Source: Acinonyx jubatus (lineage: Eukaryota > Chordata > Mammalia > Carnivora > Felidae). From it: 64,000 bases of DNA. The DNA is taken from assembly GCF_027475565.1 (NCBI RefSeq), contig NC_069389.1:23609047-23673046 (forward strand), in the 5' to 3' direction. Positions 34,363 through 44,879 of the stretch are shown here, piece by piece. Position numbers and translations under genes: made by a program. The notes below the pieces were generated by a model that ran no database searches, was not told the origin of the DNA, and saw only the letters and a list, made by a program, of their open reading frames with translations. Numbering within the stretch: the first letter of the stretch is position 1; every line of letters starts with the position of its first letter.

Positions 34363-34450
34363 TACCAATTTGAAATTTTAAGAAAACGTGATGTTAATGT
34401 ATATAATATTACATAGCATTATGTAAGCGGCTACCTGAATGGTGACTTTT

Positions 34451-34680
34451 CCAAGGTTTTTTTTTAATAATTTTTTTAACGTTTATTTTTTATTGAGAGA
34501 CAGAGAGAGACAGAGCATGAGCATGGGAGGGACTGAGAGAGGGGGAGACACAGAATCCAAAGCAGGCTCCAGGCTCTGAGCTGTCAGCACAGAGCCCAAC
34601 GCGGGGCTCAAACTCATGAACCATGAGATCATGACCTGAGCCGAAGTCAGACGCTTAACCGACTGAGCCACGCAGGCACC
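34451..34680 (-). mobile_element. Feliform SINE with perfect 17-bp TSD
   Basis: Minus-strand SINE: 'aacgtttattttttattg' at the tail side, 'caggctccaggctctgagc', 'gtcagcacagagcccaac', ending 'cgactgagccacgcaggc'. TSD cctgaatggtgactttt at 34434-34450 and 34681-34697; its first two C may belong to the SINE end. A recent-looking insertion. Confidence 0.95.
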
Positions 34681-34697
34681 CCTGAATGGTGACTTTT

Positions 34698-35600
34698 TAC
34701 AAATAAACTATAACTTTAAATTTGCCAGGGAAGATAAGCATACTTTTCAACATTTCGAGAAAGATTTCTTTTAAATATATTCTTTACAATAAATCAGTTC
34801 TCTACTTTGTGGAGTGGCCTGGAGAAATATTTTATAAAAGTCCTAGGATTCTTCTATGCAAGTTATTTCATCGAACTTTTGCCCAATAAATGTATCCAGG
34901 CCTTGTCTGGACAGACATGTGAAGTCGTGTCTCAAATTAAAATCTATTAACACAAATTTCAGAACTTAACAAAATTACTAAATAGGATTTCAGACTCTGA
35001 AGAACCTTGTATAATTTTTTTCTTGCCTCAAATCTTATCATGGTTGTATGTACTTATAAGCTAGCTCTGCATGTATCATACTGCTTGTGCAGAAACATGC
35101 TAAGGAGTAGTATTTCTTTAGGATGGAACATATTCCTCAATTCATTGTCAGGTCTCCCAACCAGTATTTCACTGAACCAAATAATGTCAGATCTTTAGTA
35201 TTCTCTATGCCATGGTAAGAGAGAAACAAAGAACGCACTTAAAAAACAATAAATCTTCATCAAGAGATCAGGTTTACTTAAGTAAGATTATGTTAGGTTA
35301 AAGTTTAGGCTAAAAGTAAATTAAAGGCTTACCTAAGATATCAGTGTCTGAGTAAGACAAGACCAAGATAGCTCCATAATGTTCAATATGGAGATATGAA
35401 CTTGGCTGAAACATGGTACTAAAATGTGTGTACTAGCTTTTCTAAGAAAAACATTTTTATTCTATATATCTGGTTCCTGTCCTGATACATAGAATATCCT
35501 TCTTCATGTCAACCCAGATTATATCCTTTATTATACTCCTCACTTCATGTAGTGGTGCAAAAATGTAGATGTAAGGGAAGGAAAGGTGTGATCATAAATG
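34698..35600. other. Unassigned sequence
   Basis: No repeat or gene recognised. A short internal near-repeat occurs around 35293-35325 ('ttaggttaaagtttaggc'). Confidence 0.4.
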
Positions 35601-35712
35601 TTTTTGTTTTTGTTTTTGTTTTTTTTTGGAGAGAGAAAGAGAGACAGGGAGAAAGAGAGAGTGCATGCAAGCAGGCGAAGGGCAGATGGAGAGGGAAAGA
35701 GAGTATCTTTTT
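35601..35712 (-). mobile_element. SINE 3' part (truncated)
   Basis: A (tttttg)n tail side, GA-rich run and 'gcaggcgaagggcagatgg' correspond to the 3' portion of a minus-strand carnivore SINE. Its tRNA-related head is absent and it stops at the tail of the next SINE. Confidence 0.7.
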
Positions 35713-35715
35713 TTA

Positions 35716-35900
35716 AAGATTTTTTTCAAGTTTATTCATTTACTTTGAGAGAGAGACAATGCACGTGTGAGCTGGGGAGGGCAGAGAGACAGGGAGAGTG
35801 CAGAGCCCCACACGAGGCTCGAACTCACAAACCATGAGATCATGACCTGAGTTGAAATCAAGAATCCGAAGGTTAACTGACTAAGCCCTCCAGGCACCCC
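35716..35900 (-). mobile_element. tRNA-Lys SINE, same orientation as its neighbour
   Basis: 'caagtttattcatttac' tail side, 'agagccccacacgaggctc', 'aaccatgagatcatgac', 'gttgaaatcaagaatcc' and ending 'ccctccaggcacccc'. It is shorter than the feliform full length because the 'gctgacagctc' segment is missing. The tail-to-body junction with 35601-35712 suggests one inserted into the other, or a tandem deletion product. Confidence 0.85.
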
Positions 35901-35984
35901 CAGAAATGCTATTTATAAGAAGTAATTGAATTAAGAACAGAAAACCAATGTGGTGTTAAATAGCAAACAAGTAGAGATGTAGGT

Positions 35985-36600
35985 AAAGAGAGACTTTATT
36001 CAAAGAAAAAGATGATTGCAAAAGGAGGAGGGGAATTATTGCCATTGGGAGAACACTGACTCCATGGTCAGTAAGCACCTCAAAGGTCAGGCACATGGTT
36101 TTTCTTTTATTGGGAGGAGTAAACAAGTCTAGAAAGAACTGAGCATGGGGACTTGGGATAAGCAGGTGGAATGATAGGGCAGTTAAGCAGGAAATATTTT
36201 TCTTTGAGGTCAGTATATTCTCTGGGAGGAATCACTAGGTGAGTGGCTTATGCATTCAGTGTTTGCTAAAGCTTAAGGACAGGCCAAAGTTCAGTGGTCT
36301 GGGCAAAGGAGAAAAGCCTAAGAAGTTTGCTCATGTCAAGTTAGCAGGCATTTATCCATCTGTCAGCAATTTCAAACAGTTCAGCTAATCATTTAGGACA
36401 TGAAGAATGGAAATTTCGATCCTCTGTGTCTGGTCTTGCCAGAGGTAAACAAGGGGGGCACCTGGGAGTCTTATCTAGGTTGTATGCAGAAGGGTGGTTC
36501 TTTGTACTAAGCTCTTTCCCAGAACACAGAAGAGTGAGGGACGTCTTAACTGTCAGTGTTTTCTTGGAGTGCAGGGCTCAGGGAAAGCTCAACACTTGGC
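35985..36600 (-). repeat. Unassigned LTR-like repeat, copy 3
   Basis: Begins near 'gagactttattcaaag' (AATAAA on the minus strand, as in copy 2) and ends near 'gtgcagggctcaggg'. Matches copy 1 over 'cttcgtggttagcatattct' / 'ctttgtactaagctctttcc', 'cagaacaca' and 'atagggctcag' / 'cagggctcag', and copy 2 near 36106. At about 600 bp it may be the most complete copy. Family unknown. Confidence 0.45.
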
Positions 36601-37885
36601 AGTAGCATAGTGGAAGGCATACAGATTGTCAAATAAAGCATTGGGCTGAAGTCTGAGCTCTCGAACCTACTGGTAAAATTTTTAACAGTTTTTTATGGGA
36701 TTAACTGTTGCAGATATCACCTGCCCATTAAGCATAATACTTTATTACTTTAAAATGTGCTTTACCTTCACTCAAGCTGCTTGTGGCCTTTCAATTTCTG
36801 GTCCATTCTACTCCCGTTACTCTTTACTAGGGGAGATTAAGTAGGCAAGGGTATCTTTCTCATTCACAGTTATGTTCCTGAATTGTCAGCTGACAGTTTC
36901 TGCTAACTGGGTCTCATGGAAGCCCGAGCTGGTCTGCAATTTATAGTGTCATTTATAACATCATAGAGTGTTCATCTGCAGCTGAAACGAATCAACTTCA
37001 GGGATGTCGGTGTTGTGCTCAGAATTTCTGCCATTGTCACTTGTCTTCCTCTTCCTTTTATTTAATACACTCTGGATGGTTTGACTCTACCCAATCCCCT
37101 TGACATCTCTGGGCCTTGCCATTGTTAAAGATAACTGTACATGTTCAACCCGTTTACACAGTTCTTGCAAGGATCGAATAAGGGTTTCAATATGGTTGCT
37201 ACTATTAAGTCATCTAGAGTTAGGCCATTTGAGGAATAAGTGCTTCACGGTTATCATTTGTCTCTGAAAACATCACTTACCTGTTCAAGTTCTGTACTGC
37301 TGCCATGAAACCCAACTCAGACTTCACCATTACAGACTTCCAGGGTTTTGGCTCATAATTCTCCCGTGCTCACGGTGCAGTAAAATTCTTCTAGGGTCAT
37401 AAACACTGGTAGAACTGGCTTTTCATATTTATCCATTTATTCAAATATCACACTTTCATGGGTCCTGGGGAGAAAGGCTCCTAGACACACAGGAGAGAAG
37501 TGACCTCTGTGGCTCATCGGTTGGGAAAGAAACAGCAAGATTACAGGTGCCGTGGTGGGGCCACCCCATATTCTCACCCATGTGATACAGTTATATGAAA
37601 ATTTCACATGGTATTTATAACAAAACACATAAGTGGTGGCACCGTAATGATTTCATACATTAAAATAGGATACCATGATATAATTTGAAATAAAATTGAT
37701 ATTTATCAAATTTTACAATCAAAATTCATTTGTTTTCTCTGCAGAACTACCAAAATCTCAATAATTAATAGGATCAAAAGTTGCTCCAATGCTGTAAAAG
37801 CTCATATCTTAATATATCTTGGGTTATTTGGGGCCCTTTTTTCTTTCCTAAAAGTAAGCACCAATATGTCTCTTGAACTTATTAC
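36601..37885. other. Unassigned sequence
   Basis: No firm assignment. It could be ERV internal sequence between the LTR-like copy at 36 kb and the LTR at 37.9 kb, but those two LTRs appear unrelated and in opposite orientation, so I do not join them. Confidence 0.4.
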
Positions 37886-38502
37886 TGTCAGGGACAGCAG
37901 TTGATGGAAACTTGGCAGTGAAGGGTGGCAGAATATGCCATTCCAAATTACGCCACTTTGGCATATTGATGATCTTGAGCTAAAGACACCTGAGAAGAAG
38001 CACATTTAAGAAAACCTCCCTGCTTTCCTCATATATGCCTAAAAGCAGGACATAAATTTGTAAATGTGTTCCTTCTCCTCTCTCTATCAGGAAGGACAGA
38101 AGTTAATTATCAGAGACAAGTCTAGACCATTGTCATCCCAGAGACACCATTGAGGGATGGGCATCACAAACCTTGTGTAAATTAGCCCGTATCTACCAAG
38201 AGTTTTCTCATATATTTGCCTTGCTACAATCTGCCACTCTTAGAAGCTCAAAGTCATTTTCATTTGTCTTGTCATCTCAATACAAAATTATTGTTCTTTG
38301 CTGAGCTGTTATATAAACTCAAGTTCTAGCAAGCCCTTTGAGTTACTCATCACTGAGTATTCCCATGTGTATCTGTGATGTGAGCTTTAAAAAACTTTTG
38401 TTTGTTCTTGTCTTGTTAATCTGTCTCTTTTCAATCTAATTTTCAAGCCACAGCCAATGAACCTAATATGGGTAGAGGAAAAAAAAAATTTCTTCCTCTA
38501 CA
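37886..38502 (+). repeat. ERV solo LTR, about 617 bp (family not assigned)
   Basis: Bounded by TGTCAGGG at the left and CTCTACA at the right, the short inverted TGT...ACA ends expected of an LTR. Inside, in order: 'ggcagaatatgcc' with 'ccactttggcatattg', a TATA-like 'gttatataaactcaag' near 38309, then 'gttaatctgtctctt' and 'gggtagaggaaaa' shortly before the end, phrases common at the 3' end of mammalian ERV LTRs. No internal viral sequence lies on either side, so it is a solo LTR. A target duplication is not evident. Confidence 0.6.
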
Positions 38503-39329
38503 GCAGAAAGAGAGCTCAGAAAAAGTGAAAGAATTACACATCACATGATTATGACATGCTGGGGCACTTCTGGCCTTCACATCTGGATCAGCTACCCCTG
38601 GGTACATTCTTCCTTAGACTTCCTTAGATCTTGAGTAGCCGCTCTTCCCAGAGGGTATAATCTGTCTCTTATCTTTATGAATCATGGACACAGTCTAGTG
38701 CTGGTTTCTTCCTTTTCAACCCCATTCCAAGAAATGAGAAAGTATTTTGTAATAAACCTTAATATGACCTTTTCTGTACTCCAACCAGGATAAAATGTAA
38801 TTGCTACTTCAGAAAGAATAAAAGGAAAGCCAAGTCCCATCCAAACATTGCTCCTTACGCAGAACATTTTCTACAGTTCGTTATTATAATCACTTCCTTA
38901 AAAAAATACTCCCAACTCCCTTACACTCCCTCACTCCTATAATTACTCCCACTTGGCAAGTCTCAAACATTCAACTATTTTCACCCAAGCAGCTTAATAT
39001 TTCTGGGAAAAATAAAATCTACACAGCCTTGCTGACCATTCCCACTTAAAATTCATAACAACAACCTGAGAAAGGGCACTGAAAGGAAGTGTACTTTCTC
39101 ACTTTCCAAAGTGGCCAGTTTACAGCTCCTTCTCTCTCTTCAAACCCCTACTCTCACATGCCACCCCACTTTCAGCTGCTCAAGTTGCCTCTTACTTCAT
39201 GAATGAAAGAGAAGCAATCAGACAGTAACTCTTTCATCCTGTGAGTTGACCAACATCTCAGTGTCTCCACTCTTTTTACAAGGTAGTAATATCCCTCCTC
39301 CCATCAAAAGCCATCATTTGCATTTGAGC
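38503..39329. other. Unassigned sequence
   Basis: No repeat recognised with confidence. The right end may be the decayed upstream part of the L2 that becomes recognisable at about 39330. Confidence 0.4.
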
Positions 39330-39731
39330 ACTGCGTGGCATCTCTTCTGTCTTCTCAAGGTCAATCTCTCTAAGGAAAAAGAAAGGATTTCCTTTCCTAC
39401 ATCCTCCTCCAATGGCTTTTCCTCTGTTCTTCACATAAAAACTTTTCACATGCTCTGTGGTTTTGGTTGTTTCCACTTGATCATCACCCATCTCACCAGC
39501 TCATCAAAACTACATTTTTCAAGGCTTCTAACAGCTTCCATACTGCTTTCCTCAAAGGTCCTCATCTTTGTATCCCTGGACTCTGCTGACCTTCTTGAAA
39601 TAGGTCTATTCTTCTCAAAACACTTCACTCTGTGGATTCCACAGTCTAGCTTTATCTCATTGTTTACTCTTCAGCCTCCTTTTCTGTTTTCACCTCTTCT
39701 CCACCTCCACATCATGGAGTTGTTCAGATAG
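39246..39731 (+). pseudogene. Relic open stretch over the L2 reverse transcriptase region
   Basis: 161 codons are open. Residues near 'KVLIFVSLDSADLLEIGLF' lie where L2 ORF2 has a Leu-Asp-Leu/Asp-x-x-Asp-His segment, and the DNA matches L2 text there, but the acidic residues and surrounding frame are degraded. Many codons before about 39330 do not align. I interpret it as a chance-open relic of L2 rather than a protein-coding gene. Confidence 0.5.
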
Positions 39732-39761
39732 TACAGTCCTATCTATGCTCTCTTCCTAGAC

Positions 39762-39939
39762 CAGTGTTTTTCAAGCCTGACTGTCCTCTCAATTCACTTA
39801 TAAAGCTCTTTAAAAATATGATACAGGGGATACCCCTCCAAAGATTCTAATTTAATTGGCCTCAGGCAGAACATGGTGTCTGTATTTTTTAAAAGTTTCC
39901 CAGATGATTCCAAGGTACAATCAGGATTGTGGAACACTG
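39762..39939 (+). repeat. MER5-like hAT element nested in L2
   Basis: Terminal inverted repeats 'cagtgtttttcaa' (left) and the reverse complement of 'ttgtggaacactg' (right) fit the hAT-Charlie MER5 group (CAGTGnTnnnCAA). Flanks 'tcctagac' and 'ctctagaa' look like a decayed 8-bp target duplication. L2 sequence resumes beyond it, so insertion came after L2. Confidence 0.75.
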
Positions 39940-40647
39940 CTCTAGAAAATACTGAGGCCCATAGCTTTAAGTACTAACTGTATGCTGCTCATTCCAAAAA
40001 GATATCATCAGCTCAGACCTCTTTCCCCAAGCTTTAGACTCCACCTACCTATATGATATCTCCATTCAAACATCATACGTCTCAAAAGCAATATATTCAA
40101 AATGGAATTTGATGTCCGTTTTCTTCATTCTTACACAAGCAACCTGTCAATAATTATTGAGCTCCTATCCAAAATATATCTTGAATGATCCCTTTCTCTC
40201 CATTTTCACTACCACTTCCCTAATTCAAGCAGCCTTGATTTGATTCCTTCACTACCATAATAACTTTTCAACTGTTCTTACTTCCATACCCCACTCCCCT
40301 TCATTCTCCATACAGTAAATAGACTTTGTTAATGTAAGTCAAATCATTTATCTCCTTTATTTTAATGTCCTTTAATTTACTTGCATTGCTCTTACAATAA
40401 AATACAAACCTCCTACCAGGATTCATAATGCCCTATATGATCTATCCCAATGTGCTTCTCAAAGTAATTGTCATATGATATTTTCAATTACTCACTGTAA
40501 TCCAGTCCAAATTACTTTACATTCTGCAAACACATAATTATCCTTCTTGACTTAAGGTCTTTGTTCCCTCTGTCTATAGTTTATCCCTTTCCATACTCTA
40601 TACCTCATCTATCTGTGAGGGAACATCTAATTGTCTCAAATATAGAA

Positions 40648-40705
40648 TAGTGGTAACACTGCCTCTGTTCAACCTACATAGGTTCAAGCCCCATCTTCAT
40701 TGTTT
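40648..40705 (+). repeat. MIR 5' part nested in L2
   Basis: 'agtggtaacactgcctctg' and 'aggttcaagccccatcttc' correspond to the tRNA-related head of MIR. It breaks off at a T-rich run, where the minus-strand insert starts. Confidence 0.55.
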
Positions 40706-41038
40706 CTTTTGTTTTGTTTTGTATTTTTTAGTAAAGTTTGTAATTCATTGGACACACAAAACAAAACTGCACTGAGGAAGCCAGTTTCATAAATTAGTAA
40801 GCATTAGAAAGATGGGGCAGAGGTCAAAGTAACAGAAAAGGGAAAAACATGTCTTTTTGTACAGTCTTTTTGTGTGTGTGACACTTCCAAAACACAGGGG
40901 CCCATGCTGTAAGAAAGTACACTTATACAAATGAGTGACAAAACAAAGTCTGAGTATGTAAATGAGATTTTCTCTGAAAACATTTTTGGCACAGAGTAAA
41001 AAAATGTATGTCAGGGTAACTTGATTTTTTTTAGTCAG

Positions 41039-41091
<53 letters not shown>

Positions 41092-41367
41092 TTATATATA
41101 TACATTATATATATATACATATATATACATATATATATATAATGTACTTATATATACACACATGCCAAGTTCTACATATTGCACCTAGAAAGAAAATCCT
41201 TCTGCTTGCTCTTTTTCTATTGTACATCCAGGTACAATCAAAGATGGTAGCAGCAGGGGAATAAAGAAAGGTGACATCCAGTTGAGCAAGGGGAATGGCG
41301 AGGTAGGGACAAAACAACCCAATGAAATATTGCTGAAATAGCCTACTTTATGTAAATAGTCAACAGA
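40706..41367 (-). other. Minus-strand insert of unknown origin, retrocopy-like
   Basis: On the minus strand this block ends in an A-rich tail ('aaaatacaaaacaaaacaaa'), is not L1, SINE or LTR, and separates two halves of one MIR inside one L2. That is the layout expected of a processed retrocopy, perhaps of an mRNA 3' UTR, but I do not recognise a parent gene and see no clear TSD. It contains a long (TA)n tract at 41045-41155. Confidence 0.4.
41045..41155. repeat. (TA)n / (CA)n compound microsatellite
   Basis: About 17 TA units, a short (CA)5, then interrupted TA and 'tacata' blocks to 41155. The stretch is self-complementary over most of its length and could extrude as a cruciform or stall replication. 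Confidence 0.95.
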
Positions 41368-41425
41368 GAGCTACATGGTACAATGTAAATGTCCAACAAA
41401 TGTTAACTATCATTATAATTCTCTA
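41368..41425 (+). repeat. MIR 3' part nested in L2
   Basis: 'tacaatgtaaatgtccaac', 'aaatgttaactatcattat' match the 3' end of MIR ('aagtgctcaataaatgttag'). With 40648-40705 it would make one MIR whose middle is deleted and which is split by the insert. Confidence 0.5.
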
Positions 41426-41870
41426 TCCTATAGAAAATAGGGTATCTAGTCAGTCACCTTGTTTTTTTGCCTTCAAAACACTTATCTCCTTTTCTTGATT
41501 AATTCTTTAAGTAATTTTATGTTTATTAATTTTTATTTTATGCCTTCCCAAACCACACTCACCACCACAACCCAGGCCCTTCTAGAATTTAAATTCCATG
41601 AAGTCAGGGATCTTACCTGTCTTGGTCAGTACTGATTACACAGAACATAGAAAAGAACCTGGCACAGAGCGTGCACTCAGTAAATAATTGTTAAATTAAC
41701 GGTGATTGGCATAAATAGAGCATATTTCAGTGAGTACAGACAGTTCCCATACTTTTTCTTTGGGTGCAATCCTTTGGGTGTAAACCAGACTATATACCCG
41801 TTTCTAAATCAAGACTTTCAATTACTCAAAAGTGGAATATAGCAGATTATCCCAAATAGAGATCAAAATA

Positions 41871-42069
41871 GGGACGCCTGGATGGTTCAGTTGGTTAAGT
41901 GTCTGACTCTTGATTTCGGCTCAGATCATGATCTCACAGTTGTGAGACTGAGCCTCTCATCAGGCTCTGCGCGGACCATGGAGCCTGCTTAAAATTCTCT
42001 CCCTCCTTTTCCCTCTTCCCCTCCTCTGCTTTCTCTCTCTTTATCTCTCTCAAAAAATTTAGAAAGTAA
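41871..42069 (+). mobile_element. tRNA-Lys SINE, older subfamily
   Basis: Head 'gggacgcctggatggttcag', 'gactcttgatttcggctc', 'catcaggctctgcgcgga', CT-rich stretch and a short A-rich end. A possible TSD atcaaaata lies at 41862-41870 and 42079-42087. The 'actcttgatttcggctcag' head is the ancestral carnivore form. Confidence 0.85.
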
Positions 42070-42087
42070 AGGCACCATATCAAAATA

Positions 42088-43299
42088 AATCCAACTTCTG
42101 GTTGTCAAAATGAAGTATTTTAAGGTAATATTTTCACCTGAAAGTTATGAAATCAATTCATTTTTAATACAAATTAACTACATGTTCAACAAATCCACAA
42201 TGATCTCATTGGAAGAGAATACCTTACAGCTTTTCTTTTTCATAATATCAAGACAAATATAATCTTTAAATTACTTTATAACTAATTTTTTAAAATAGTG
42301 TAAATTTCTGTTGATTATTATTACTTCATCCACAGCAACCATATTTTACCAGCTTAGAAAAAGATATGAACACCATAAGGCAACAAAAACTCAAATGAAT
42401 AGAGAAGCAGTCACACTGAAGGGGGCTCACATTTTCACAAATGAGTTTTCAAAAGACACCATATTCTTCGTCATATCCTCATCATTTAGTTTGAGTAGAT
42501 TCTGAAAAATCAGATGGGGATTTCAAGAACAAATGTCTTTTTTATTACCTTGTAAAAAACCCTATAGGTTCTTTCCAAATCATCATTCTATATTTTTTAT
42601 TGAACTTGAAAAAGTGAAGTGAAACAGAATAAAATTTCTTTGTTGTGACACTAATCTTTCAAAACCTAGGCTTATAGATTGTCACCACATGTCAGCATTG
42701 AGACTAATGCATCTCAGCTCTCCTCATTGTACTCTTGGTGTAATAATGTGGAATGGCCCAGTAGTCTTGACTGCTCATTTACTTGAATCACAATGGTTGT
42801 CTAAGAAACACCCAAATAAAGATAGGTTAATGTATGGATTTTCTGTTCCCATACTGTTTTCTTGGATTTGCCGTCATCTGGTAATTTCTGCCAAGAGGAA
42901 ATCCCAAAATGAATTTGAATAATATTGCAGACTTAATTTCATTTCAAGGACTTGTCATCTCACTAAAAACCATGCAGATCTACCTAAACATTAGTTCTGT
43001 ATTTCTAATGATCCATGAAAGGTGAATTATCCATACTTGTACATATATGAAGTGATTCTTTTATATCAAAGTTGTTTTCAAAAACTTTTAAAGCACCAGA
43101 TTCTAATGCACTACACTGATGACAATTCGGAAGAGACTGGTTCACACAGATTTGGGTATTAACTGTCCAATGGTTAACAACTAAATGTTACTTTAGAAGA
43201 ATTCATATATATTAGAATAACTTTATAGGTGGGTCACTTTTTAAAGCACTGTTTTGAGAAGAAAAAACAGCCCTTTAAAAATAATAATAATTAAAAATT
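42088..43299. other. Unassigned sequence
   Basis: No repeat or gene recognised. Plus-strand open stretches at 42311-42505 and 42689-42922 (64 and 77 codons) lack motifs. Confidence 0.4.
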
Positions 43300-43370
43300 T
43301 TATAATATAAGAGCCCAAATGTCCATCAACAGATGAATGGATAAAGATAGTCTGATATGAATATATATAC

Positions 43371-43404
<34 letters not shown>

Positions 43405-43818
43405 TCCCACAATGGAATATTACTCAGTCATAAAAATGAACGAAATCTTGCCATTTGCAACAACATAGATGGAGCTAGAGAATATTATGCTAAGTGAAAT
43501 AAGCCAGAGAAAGACAAATGTCATATGAGTTCACTCATATGTGAAATTTAAGAAACAAAACAAATAATCATCGGGTGAAAAAAGAGAGAAGCAAACCAAG
43601 AAACAGACTCTTCACTATAGAGAACAAACTGATGGCTACTAGAAGGGAACTGTTTGAGGTGATGGGTGAAATAGATGATGGGGATTAAGGAGCGCGCTTG
43701 TGATGAGCCCTGGGTGGTGTATGAAAGTGCTGAATCACTGAATTCTACACCTGAAACTAATATTGCACTGTATGTTAACTAAATGGAATTTAAATTAAAA
43801 CTTAAAAAATAAAAACAC
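43300..43818 (+). mobile_element. 5'-truncated L1
   Basis: From 'gagcccaaatgtccatc' through 'gccatttgcaacaacatag' and 'agagaacaaactgatgg' to a 3' UTR with 'tgcactgtatgttaacta' and an A-rich end. Same 3' UTR type as the copy at 6633-8139. It includes a (TA)n tract at 43359-43404. Confidence 0.88.
43359..43404. repeat. (TA)n microsatellite inside L1
   Basis: TA runs separated by 'tac' units directly before 'aatggaatattac', the same internal L1 position as the tracts at 7707, 46330, 54223 and 56808. Confidence 0.92.
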
Positions 43819-44466
43819 TTATAGCTTACAAAATTATAATTTATATAAAAATATTTACAGGGGAATGTGTCAATCATCTGATTCTAAATAAGTTATCAAG
43901 TTCCTCACCCATCTAACTCCATTTTGTCCATGTACGATTTAGTAAATGTATACTTGAAAATCCATATTAAATATCACAATGTCAATACATAGGTTTTACA
44001 TGTTAGTAGACTAGATGGAAAGATACCAAAAGACACATTCTGCCTCCAGAGATATCTCCTATTTTACCTCATCTGAGGCATACATTACTTGTCAACTAAC
44101 TAATTGATCACCTTACCCAGGAGAACTTGGTTATATCCACCTATTGCCCCTTGGAATCAAGAACACGACTTATCACTACTTTAACAAAGGTACATTTCTC
44201 AGAGTAGATAATTTGAAAATCCAGGGAACTAATCCAAAATGTGTGTTACCAAAAGAGAAGTTCCCATGCATTGCATGTAGGAAGGTTCAGATATTAAGTT
44301 TAGATTCAAAAAAGAAAGCAGAATGGAATATTTCGGGCCATGCTAGTATCTATTGGACAGGTTTACAAGAGTCATTTCTGTCACCTTATTGGAGAAGTCA
44401 GTTAGGAGATAAGTCGTGGAAACAAAATGCAAGTATATGAAGGAGAAAACACACAACTCACAGGGA
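43819..44466. other. Unassigned sequence
   Basis: No repeat recognised. A 98-codon plus-strand open stretch (44144-44440) has no recognisable domain and no paired splice signals. Confidence 0.4.
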
Positions 44467-44662
44467 GGGACGCCTGGGTGGCTCAGTCAGTTGGACATCC
44501 TACTTCAGCTCAGGTCATGATCTCATGGCTCTTGAGTTTGAGTCCCACGTTGGGCTCTCTGCTGTCAGCAAGGAGCCCACTTCAGATCCTCTGTCTCCCT
44601 CTCTCTTTGCTCTTTGCCTGCACTTTCTCTGTCTCTCTCAAACATAAACATAAAAAAAAACA
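44467..44662 (+). mobile_element. Feliform tRNA-Lys SINE
   Basis: 'gggacgcctgggtggctcag', 'ttcagctcaggtcatgatc', 'gagtttgagtcccacg', 'gggctctctgctgtcagc', CT-rich stretch and A-rich tail. TSD not resolved. Confidence 0.92.
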
Positions 44663-44879
44663 ATATGGGGGGAAAACCTGCAAGGGAAGGGAATAAAAAG
44701 AAATAAAAATCTGAAAGAGTCTAGAGAAGAGATGTTTCACTAGGAATTGCAATGACAGTGAATTTCAACAACCCTACTTTTTGATACTTGGGTATGCATC
44801 TACTGCCAATGAGACGACTTTTTAGACAGATAAAGCTATTCAGAGAGTTTTGAAGGTTATTCTAAAACAGTGGTTTCCA

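Larger units (their letters stand above)
39330..41702 (+). mobile_element. Ancient L2 LINE, long copy interrupted three times
   Basis: Co-linear L2 pieces: 39330-39761 (reverse transcriptase region, 'gtcctcatctttgtatccct', 'ctctgctgaccttcttgaa'), 39940-40645 ('aagtactaactgtatgctg', 'agctcagacctctttcccc', 'tgccctatatgatctatccc', 'gtctttgttccctctgtcta') and 41480-41702 (3' UTR: 'cacttatctccttttc', 'gaagtcagggatctta', 'cctggcacagagcgtgcac'). The gaps are filled by a MER5-like element and by a MIR that itself contains an insert. Most L2 fossils are 3' stubs, so retained ORF2 sequence of this length is uncommon. Confidence 0.8.

Noticed and set aside
36601..37885. A provirus spanning the LTR-like copy at 36 kb and the LTR at 37.9 kb
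   Set aside because: The two LTR candidates do not resemble each other and point in opposite directions, and no retroviral protein motif lies between them.
39246..39731. 161-codon plus-strand ORF as a gene
   Set aside because: Most of it aligns at DNA level with L2 reverse transcriptase text whose catalytic frame is degraded; best explained as a relic.
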